Source: DASQDN01 sp035630195 (lineage in GTDB: Bacteria; Acidobacteriota; Terriglobia; Bryobacterales; Bryobacteraceae). From it: a DNA stretch of 7,294 bases. Below the pieces are notes generated by a model, which ran no database searches, was not told the origin of the DNA, and was given only the letters and a program-made list of their open reading frames with translations. The translations under genes and the position numbers were made by a program. The number at the start of each line of letters is the position of its first letter. Position 1 is the stretch's first letter. The DNA is taken from positions 1 through 7,294 of the forward strand of contig DASQLD010000482.1 of assembly GCA_035630195.1 (NCBI GenBank). The letters run 5' to 3'. Positions 1-5,438 of the stretch are shown here, piece by piece.

Positions 1-225
1 TTGCGGCACGGCATCAGCGTGTTGGCCCGACATATGATACGCGAGCGCGAGATTTAGGCGCAGTCCCGTATTCGTAGGCAGAGCGTGAGTGAGTTCTTCA
101 TAGGCGGGAATCGCGTCGGCAAAGCGACCTTCCGCCATCAATTGCTTCGCCTCTTGCGATTTTCGGACAAGTGCGTCCGACTGCCCAAAGGCTAGGGCAC
201 TGAGCAAAACAAAGGCGGCCCGCAT
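1..225 (-). CDS. Secreted TPR-repeat protein, N-terminal part (truncated by window edge)
   Basis: This reading frame has 75 open codons from ATG at 225-223 and leaves the window at its left end, so the C-terminus is missing. Residues 1-14 (MRAAFVLLSALAFG) form a short signal peptide with probable cleavage before Q15. Residues about 23-52 and 54-75 match the TPR pattern: the first has AKQLMAEGRFADAIPAYEEL, with the Gly, Ala and aromatic residues of helices A and B, and the second has LNLALAYHMSGQHADA. TPR proteins are helical scaffolds for protein contacts, here probably periplasmic. The gene follows the TonB-dependent receptor on the same strand after 35 bp, a pairing common in Acidobacteriota. 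A GAGG Shine-Dalgarno sequence lies 9 nt before ATG. Both are largely inside a GC-rich hairpin that also looks like a terminator. No downstream in-frame start gives a better signal peptide. The full domain content is unknown. Confidence 0.85.
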   Translation of the reverse strand, partial: MRAAFVLLSALAFGQSDALVRKSQEAKQLMAEGRFADAIPAYEELTHALPTNTGLRLNLALAYHMSGQHADAVPQ

Positions 226-236
226 TGCGGACCGCC
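206..236 (-). terminator. Intrinsic-terminator-like hairpin overlapping the TPR gene start
   Basis: On the minus strand, GGCGGTCCGC and GCGGGCCGCC form a 10-bp stem (214-236) with one G-U wobble and a three-base AAT loop, followed directly by TTTGTTTT (206-213). It begins 24 nt after the receptor stop codon, which is the usual place for a Rho-independent terminator. The stem also holds part of the Shine-Dalgarno sequence and the ATG of the TPR gene, so it could instead, or also, limit translation of that gene. The structure is visible in the sequence. Whether it terminates is inference; the G interrupting the U tract and the in-frame coding role reduce certainty. Confidence 0.6.
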
Positions 237-260
237 TCAGATGAACAGACAACATCAAGG

Positions 261-3200
261 TTAGAAACGCAACTTCAGACCGAATCGAATCTGGCGTTCG
301 CCGAAGGCGCTAACGACTCGCAGGAAGTTTGCGTTGCTAACATCTGTGCTGGCGAACGCACCGGACCTACTGTTATCCGCGCCGAAGTGCGACGTGTTGG
401 GCAGATTGAAGAACTCCGCCCGGAACTGCGCGTTGAAGCGTTCTCCGATCGGAATGTTCTTGAACAAGCTCAGGTCAGTGTTCCACATACCGGGATTGCG
501 CAGAATGTTACGACCTGAAGTGCCGAAGCGAGCGGTATCGCTAGGAGCCCGAAACGCCGTGATGTCGTAGTAACGCCCGTCTGAACCGATCAGGCCCGGA
601 CGGTCGACGACCGGATTGACCTGGTCAGCAGTCTGTGTGTTGCTGTTGCCGCCGGCGTTCAGCGATGTGTTGGGCGCAGTGACGGTAAACGGCACACCCG
701 TGTAGCATGCCATCAATCCATTGACCTGCCAGTTGCCAAGGATGTAAGACATGGGTCCTTCGCTCATCATGCCCTTGCCTTTTCCGAAAGGCAGTTCATA
801 GACCCATCCGACTTGAAATACATGAGTGCGGTCATACCCGGCTGCAGCACGATTCCGGTGGAACACCGGCTCCCAGTTCCAGCCGACGTTCGCCCAGCCA
901 TCATCGTCCGTCATGTTGATCGCTTTGGACCACGTGTATGCGCCCTTGATAAGCAAGCCTTTTGAGAACTGCTTGTTGATGGTGGTCTGTAGCGAGTGGT
1001 AATTCGCGCTCAGGTAACCATCCCACATGTCCGTACGAACCGTGCGCCCGATACTGGCATAAGGCCGACCGGCATTGCCCCGCCCTGGAGCCGGAGAGTT
1101 GATGTCGTAGTCCGCAAACTGATGCGTGGTCTGCGTACCCACATAGGCTGCGGACATCACGAGGTCGAGAGGAAGCTTGTGCTCCACCGTGAAGTTCCAG
1201 CTTTGGATGTAGCCGCGATTGATCTCGCCTTCGTTGGGACTACGCATGCTGTTGTTGCCGAGCGCCACAACACCGGTTGAGAGATCCGGGCCTACGACGG
1301 GCGGAATGCCGTTTTCAATCCGGCCATACGGCGTGTAGGAATTTGCCGAGTCGAAGACCTGATTGACTGTCAGAGGATAGAAACCACGCAAAGGCCGAGA
1401 GAACGGCAGTGGGTCGTAGCTCAATCCATATCCGGTGCGGACAACGGTGTTCTCTGTAACGCGGTAGGCTATGCCGGCGCGCGGAGCGAACAGTTTCTTG
1501 CTGACGGTCATCCCGTTGGCCACGGGAACGTTCCCACGACCGCCGAGGTAGACCAAGTTCGTGGCTGGATCGAGACGTTCGAGACCTTTGCCGGCAGCGC
1601 GGGTCATCAGCGGGAAGTATTCATATCGCAAACCGAGAGTGATCGTGAGCTTACGCGTCGCCTGCCAACGATCCTGACCATACCAGCCGAACTGCCATTC
1701 CCGTCCAGTCATCTCGATATGTTGAAGACCCTTCTGAAGTTGGCTCGGCAAGCCAAGCAGAAATGTCGCGTAGGAATTGAGGTTGGTCGGAGCGGTTCCA
1801 CCGTTCAGCGCCGTCACACCCGGATCGAAGTTGAAGTATCCGCGAGGACCGCCGTCACTCAGCTCCGGCTGCCAATGGTTTAAGCGAAGAAGCACACCGT
1901 CAAAACCGAATCGGAACGTGTGCGCTCCTTTGTTCCACGTCAAATTGTGGCTGGTCGTGAAGTTCTCTTCGACACGGAACAGCGGCATCCAGTTCGGCGC
2001 GCCCATGGGGCGATAGTCGTCAGTTGCGCCGTTGAAGTCGATATTGGGGAATCCACTCTGGCGGATGTCAGGACCATTCAGGCCAGGTATCCCGAGAGTC
2101 TCACCAAAATTCTGGCCATAATCGTTCGCGGTGACGCTCTGATTCTGGCGCTGGTATCCGAACACGCCGTCGAGCAGTACGGTCGGTGAAAACGTATACG
2201 TGTGACCGGCAGACATGTTTTGTACGACCGTGTCGCCAAGTCCAGGATCGGCGCCCGGCGCCGGTCCCACAGCATCGCCGAAGATTCCGGTACCGCCGGA
2301 CAGAGCCCACATCCGGCCATATCGACCCCAAATAGCCGACTTCTCACTGATGTTGAAGTTGACCTTTCCATCCGTGTAGTCGCGGTCGAGTTTCGGAACG
2401 CCTTGCGCGAATAGATTCGCGGTTTGCCCAGGCAAGTTCGGCAACGGGAAATAAGCCTGGATCTTCTGTGAGATCGAGCTGATGCGATTTGCGGGGATCC
2501 GATTCCCAGGAAACTGAGTGCGGCCCGTACCGTCCGGATTCCCGGTCAGAGGGTCGTAGATCGGCGTCGAGTATGCGCTGAAATCGCCGGTGCGGATGTC
2601 GGCCGTCGGAACAGAGTACGTCGCCACCGCGCCCTGCCGCTGCCGGGTGCCATCGTAGTTGAAGAAGAAGAACAGCTTGTTCTTCACAATCGGACCGCCA
2701 AGATTGCCACCGAAGTTGTTATAGATACTCAGAGGTTTCTCAGTTCCAGCGCGCTGGAAGAAGTTGCGAGCCTTCAACTGCTGATTGTCATGAAACTCGA
2801 AAACGCCGCCGTGAAATTCGTTCGTACCCGTCTTGGTAACGAGCGTGATTGCCGAACCGCCCGCGAAACCCTGTTCGGCATCGGCGGCCGTCGTCGTGAC
2901 ATTGACTTCGGCGATCATGTCCTCCGGCATAACGTAGCCGACATGATGCGGTAACCAAACGTTAATACTGGCGGCGCCATCGATGCGCGTTACGTTGTTG
3001 TTGGCGTTTGTACCGTTGACGTTGGTCTGCAGACCTCGACCGGGCGTGTCTGTCATCGAGTTCTGGAAGCGCGTCGGCGTCGCTCCGGGAACAAGATTCA
3101 TCAGGCTTTGATAATTTCGATAGCCCGGCAGAGGCATCTGAGAAATAGCCTGAGCAGTAATCGTCGTGTGGGTATCTGCCTTGTCGGTCTGGATCTGCGC

Positions 3201-3575
3201 AACATCAGCTTGCACCGTGATTTGTTCGGTCGTGGCGCCAAGTTCAAGCTGCAAATCAGTTCGCGTGATGATATTTGCGCTGACAGTAATATCCGTACGC
3301 GTTAATGTACGAAAGCCTGCTCCACCAACTTTGACGTCGTAAACTCCAGGCAGTAGATTGGGGACGGTATAACGTCCCCCCTCGTCCGTCTTGGTGTCGA
3401 CGGCCTGGTTCGTTCCCTTGTTCGTTACCGTGATCGTAGCGTTCGGGATCACAGCGCCGGATTGATCCTGAACGGTTCCAACAATTGACCCGTAAAGTGT
3501 TTGTGAAAAAGTTTTTCTGGGCAGTGCTGCGGCCAACAGCAAGAATGCTGCCGCAACACTCAGAAACTTGGACAT
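261..3575 (-). CDS. TonB-dependent receptor, Oar-like, with carboxypeptidase-regulatory-like domain
   Basis: This complete 1104-residue outer-membrane protein has the usual length for acidobacterial Oar-like receptors. Residues 1-24 are a signal peptide, with likely cleavage before Q25. Residues about 28-110 form a carboxypeptidase-regulatory-like beta-sandwich (GSIVGTVQDQSGAVIPNATI, then a GRYTVPNLLPGVYDVKV-type end). Residues about 115-255 are the plug, including VNGTNANNNVTRIDGA and AITLVTKTGTNEFHGG. The rest is the beta-barrel, with the family hallmark FGGNLGGPIVKNKLFFFFNY near residue 290-307 and a final strand ending in aromatic F (FGLKLRF). Such receptors take up large or scarce ligands, or move proteins, using TonB energy; the ligand here cannot be predicted. 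I saw no clear TonB box. The start is well supported: GGAGG lies 6 nt upstream of ATG inside AGGGGAGGAA (3580-3589). It is divergent from the hydrolase genes and precedes the TPR gene. Confidence 0.95.
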   Translation of the reverse strand: MSKFLSVAAAFLLLAAALPRKTFSQTLYGSIVGTVQDQSGAVIPNATITVTNKGTNQAVDTKTDEGGRYTVPNLLPGVYDVKVGGAGFRTLTRTDITVSANIITRTDLQLELGATTEQITVQADVAQIQTDKADTHTTITAQAISQMPLPGYRNYQSLMNLVPGATPTRFQNSMTDTPGRGLQTNVNGTNANNNVTRIDGAASINVWLPHHVGYVMPEDMIAEVNVTTTAADAEQGFAGGSAITLVTKTGTNEFHGGVFEFHDNQQLKARNFFQRAGTEKPLSIYNNFGGNLGGPIVKNKLFFFFNYDGTRQRQGAVATYSVPTADIRTGDFSAYSTPIYDPLTGNPDGTGRTQFPGNRIPANRISSISQKIQAYFPLPNLPGQTANLFAQGVPKLDRDYTDGKVNFNISEKSAIWGRYGRMWALSGGTGIFGDAVGPAPGADPGLGDTVVQNMSAGHTYTFSPTVLLDGVFGYQRQNQSVTANDYGQNFGETLGIPGLNGPDIRQSGFPNIDFNGATDDYRPMGAPNWMPLFRVEENFTTSHNLTWNKGAHTFRFGFDGVLLRLNHWQPELSDGGPRGYFNFDPGVTALNGGTAPTNLNSYATFLLGLPSQLQKGLQHIEMTGREWQFGWYGQDRWQATRKLTITLGLRYEYFPLMTRAAGKGLERLDPATNLVYLGGRGNVPVANGMTVSKKLFAPRAGIAYRVTENTVVRTGYGLSYDPLPFSRPLRGFYPLTVNQVFDSANSYTPYGRIENGIPPVVGPDLSTGVVALGNNSMRSPNEGEINRGYIQSWNFTVEHKLPLDLVMSAAYVGTQTTHQFADYDINSPAPGRGNAGRPYASIGRTVRTDMWDGYLSANYHSLQTTINKQFSKGLLIKGAYTWSKAINMTDDDGWANVGWNWEPVFHRNRAAAGYDRTHVFQVGWVYELPFGKGKGMMSEGPMSYILGNWQVNGLMACYTGVPFTVTAPNTSLNAGGNSNTQTADQVNPVVDRPGLIGSDGRYYDITAFRAPSDTARFGTSGRNILRNPGMWNTDLSLFKNIPIGERFNAQFRAEFFNLPNTSHFGADNSRSGAFASTDVSNANFLRVVSAFGERQIRFGLKLRF

Positions 3576-3579
3576 GTAT

Positions 3580-3589
3580 TTCCTCCCCT
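3580..3589 (-). promoter_or_regulatory. Strong ribosome binding site of the TonB-dependent receptor
   Basis: Minus strand AGGGGAGGAA contains GGAGG ending 6 nt before the ATG at 3575. This fixes the receptor start and predicts efficient translation, in contrast to the poor sites of the divergent hydrolase genes. Confidence 0.8.
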
Positions 3590-3598
3590 AACTAGTGA

Positions 3599-3642
3599 GA
3601 CCACACCTGGGCTGATTATGCACTCATTGGCAGGTGGTGGTC
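3599..3642. promoter_or_regulatory. Operator-like inverted repeat in the divergent control region
   Basis: GACCACACCTG (3599-3609) is repeated in inverted orientation as CAGGTGGTGGTC (3631-3642), matching except for one extra G, with 21 bp between. Arm centres are about 32 bp apart, near three turns of B-DNA, so a protein could bind both on one face. One arm covers the -35 box of the leftward promoter and the other its expected start point. Because the right arm lies upstream of that start, an RNA hairpin in the receptor leader is unlikely. No regulator gene is in the window, and I do not recognise the motif. Confidence 0.45.
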
Positions 3643-3644
3643 AA
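3615..3644 (-). promoter_or_regulatory. Predicted sigma70-type promoter of the TonB-dependent receptor
   Basis: Read leftward, TTGACC (3644-3639, five of six matches to TTGACA) and CATAAT (3620-3615, five of six matches to TATAAT) are separated by 18 bp. Transcription would start near 3608, giving an untranslated leader of about 30 nt before the ATG. The inverted repeat at 3599-3642 overlaps the -35 box and the start point. The boxes are seen in the sequence; promoter activity is inferred. Confidence 0.55.
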
Positions 3645-3654
3645 GCAATGTAAG
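3627..3654 (+). promoter_or_regulatory. Weak candidate promoter for the hydrolase genes
   Basis: TTGGCA (3627-3632) and TGTAAG (3649-3654) are separated by 16 bp and match the sigma70 consensus at four positions or more each. The start would fall near 3661, leaving about 28 nt before ATG 3689 but only about 7 nt before the alternative TTG 3668. The -35 box touches the right arm of the inverted repeat, so both directions could share one operator. The boxes are poor and this is tentative. Confidence 0.25.
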
Positions 3655-3688
3655 CGTTACTAAAGAGTTGGCGATATGCTATGGAGCT

Positions 3689-4726
3689 ATGACACGACGG
3701 ACACTACTGTTCAGCGGAGTTGCGCTGGCGCTGCGTCAAGGCAAGCTGGATGAAGCCACTCGAATGATTGAAGCACAGACCAAGTCGGGCGACGTTGCCG
3801 CTGCGTCACTCCATGTTCAATCCGGGAAGGACATAATGAGTCGCGCTTTCGGCAAGGCGCAAGATCCAAAAGCAGTGTTTCTTCTGGCGTCGATTACCAA
3901 GCCAATGACGTGTACCGCCGTGATGCTTCTGTCCGATCGCAAGGAACTGTCAATTGACGATCCCGTTCGCAAGTACGTACCAGAATTCTTCAGTGGGGAT
4001 CGCGATCGGGTACTTATCCGTCATCTTCTATCGCATAGCTCGGGGTTGCCCGACATGCTTCCGGAAAATGACGCACTGCGTAAGAAACACGCCACACTGA
4101 AACACTTCGTTGAAGAGACCTGCCGTACTCCTTTGCTCTTTCCACCCGGCACGAAAGTCAAATATCAAAGCATGGGGATCCTTCTTGCGGCAGAGATCGT
4201 CGAACGGATCACGAAACGTCCATTGCCTGCTTTTCTACAAGCTGAAGTCTTCAAACCCTTAGGGATGAAGCAGACGTCACTCGGGCTCGGCAACAAAAAG
4301 ATCGAGGACACGATGCCTAGTCAGGTGACAGCCGATCCCGACTGGAACTGGAATAGTGCGTACTGGCGCAATCTGGGGGCGCCGTGGGGAGGCGCTTTCG
4401 CTCCAGCGAGCGACGTCGCGCGATTTCTCCAATACTTCGTCAAGCCCGAGCCGCCCGTGCTGAAGCCCGAGACCGCAGCGAGGATGATTACCGATCAGAA
4501 CAAAGGCCTGAATCAGCCCTATGGAATCGGTTGGGCTTTGAACGAATCGAAATTCGGCAAAGGCTGCTCGGCAAAGGCGTACGGCCATGGAGGCTCCACC
4601 GGAACGCTGTGCTGGCTCGATCCGGAGCGGGATCTGTCCTTCGTGCTTCTCACCACGAAGCCCGCCGCGCAATCGCAGAAAACATTGATAACGCCGGTTT
4701 CCGACCTGGTATCGGAAGCCGTGTAA
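3689..4726 (+). CDS. Serine hydrolase, class C beta-lactamase / family VIII esterase-like
   Basis: This 345-residue protein has a typical length for the beta-lactamase (class C) superfamily. The catalytic S-x-x-K is SITK, nucleophile S68 with K71, in LLASITKPM. LLSHSSGLP near residue 114 is a family hallmark. The tyrosine motif is YQS at 159-161, where AmpC-type enzymes have YxN, and the third motif is HGG at 300-302 (YGHGGSTGT) in place of KTG. These substitutions point to an esterase, peptidase or lactone hydrolase, not antibiotic resistance. I recall a serine hydrolase subfamily with YQSMG and a WNWNSxYWRNLGAPWGG-like stretch, so the variants are probably subfamily traits. The chosen start gives MTRRTLLFSGVALAL, with a twin-arginine-like TRRTLLF segment and a short hydrophobic run. 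TTG 3668 in the same frame would add seven residues. Neither start has a well-spaced Shine-Dalgarno sequence. The stop codon directly abuts the ATG of the next gene. The substrate is unknown. Confidence 0.9.
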   Translation: MTRRTLLFSGVALALRQGKLDEATRMIEAQTKSGDVAAASLHVQSGKDIMSRAFGKAQDPKAVFLLASITKPMTCTAVMLLSDRKELSIDDPVRKYVPEFFSGDRDRVLIRHLLSHSSGLPDMLPENDALRKKHATLKHFVEETCRTPLLFPPGTKVKYQSMGILLAAEIVERITKRPLPAFLQAEVFKPLGMKQTSLGLGNKKIEDTMPSQVTADPDWNWNSAYWRNLGAPWGGAFAPASDVARFLQYFVKPEPPVLKPETAARMITDQNKGLNQPYGIGWALNESKFGKGCSAKAYGHGGSTGTLCWLDPERDLSFVLLTTKPAAQSQKTLITPVSDLVSEAV

Positions 4727-5431
4727 ATGCGTCTCTGGGCGATCGTAGCGCTAACTGCCTCCGCTCTTGGCGGTCAAAGGCTCTCCGATCTCTCGACAAT
4801 TCCAATCCCGATGCGCAGGGGAGACGCGCTGATCCTCGGATTTCTGGGCGCGTGGGAGCGGTGGGATGACGAAAATCGCAGCGTGCGAAAGCTAGCTCTG
4901 AAACTGCGCTCGCAAGGACTCCATGCCGAGACGCTCAGCAATCACAAGCGCGGCGTCTCTCTGGAGCTCATTCGGAAAGTTCTCGATGCAAATCGCAATG
5001 GGCGTCTGAGTGATAAAGAGCGCTCGTCGGTACACATCGTGCTTTATGGTCAGAGCCTCGGCGGACTGGCAGTCGTGAAATTGGCGCGCGAACTCGAGGC
5101 CATGAATGTGCCGGTCCTTCTGACCGTGCAAATCGACAGCATCGGATTGACAGATGTCACGATTCCGAAGAACGTCGTTCAAGCCGCGAACCTTCATCAA
5201 CAAAGCCGCTTCTCCCTGCGTGGTCAAGATGTGATCCGGGCAGCCGATCCGAATCGCACCAGGATTATCGAGACCAAACAATTCGAGTACTCTGTGCTCG
5301 ATCCCAGCGATCGGCCAGAAACCTGGGCTCGTCGAAGGCTTGGCGGCGGGCACGCGCAGATGGAGGCTGACCCTGCTGTCTGGGAGCACGTCGAAGATCT
5401 GATTCTGAATGCTCTAAAAGGACTACAATAG
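4727..5431 (+). CDS. Small exported alpha/beta-hydrolase-like protein with EF-hand-like loop
   Basis: This complete 234-residue protein has an N-terminal signal peptide (MRLWAIVALTASALGG, then Q17). VHIVLYGQSLGGLAVV places a GxSxG nucleophile elbow with S110 after a beta-strand, as in alpha/beta hydrolases. D137 in TVQIDSIG and H209 in GGGHAQM are candidate acid and base, so a full triad is possible but not shown. Residues 87-98 (DANRNGRLSDKE) match every key position of the canonical calcium-binding EF-hand loop: D1, N3, N5, G6, L8, S9 and E12. A helix-like stretch precedes the loop, but the nucleophile strand follows at once, so this is a single EF-like loop and not a full hand. Translation is probably coupled: ATG directly follows the TAA of the previous gene, with GGAAG 8 nt upstream. 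The family resembles conserved hypothetical proteins of soil bacteria; I know no assigned substrate. Confidence 0.8.
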   Translation: MRLWAIVALTASALGGQRLSDLSTIPIPMRRGDALILGFLGAWERWDDENRSVRKLALKLRSQGLHAETLSNHKRGVSLELIRKVLDANRNGRLSDKERSSVHIVLYGQSLGGLAVVKLARELEAMNVPVLLTVQIDSIGLTDVTIPKNVVQAANLHQQSRFSLRGQDVIRAADPNRTRIIETKQFEYSVLDPSDRPETWARRRLGGGHAQMEADPAVWEHVEDLILNALKGLQ

Positions 5432-5438
5432 CTTTCAC

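Noticed and set aside
225..570. Small plus-strand open frames opposite the receptor C-terminus (97 and 78 codons)
   Set aside because: They are antisense to the conserved terminal beta-strands of the receptor and have no coding character of their own.
2246..2266. GC-rich short direct repeat (GGCGCCC / GGCGCCGG) within the receptor gene
   Set aside because: It is explained by Pro, Ala and Gly codons in GPAPGADPG; the copies are too short and not placed at a gene boundary.
2667..2685. Perfect 8-bp inverted repeat GAAGAACA / TGTTCTTC with a 3-bp spacer and a run of GAA repeats on the plus strand
   Set aside because: It encodes the conserved receptor segment KNKLFFFF, with Phe codons TTC and the Asn-Lys-Leu codons. 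The symmetry follows from the protein motif and codon choice inside a long gene.
3668..3688. TTG start giving a seven-residue longer beta-lactamase-like protein
   Set aside because: The extension MAICYGA is not signal-like, AAAGAG abuts the TTG with no spacing, and the candidate promoter would leave almost no leader. ATG 3689 gives the twin-arginine-like TRRTLLF start, though this is not certain.
4384..4869. Plus-strand open frame of 161 codons spanning the junction of the first two hydrolase genes
   Set aside because: It is out of frame with both recognised proteins, is rich in Arg, Ala and Ser as expected for a shifted frame, and has no recognisable motif.
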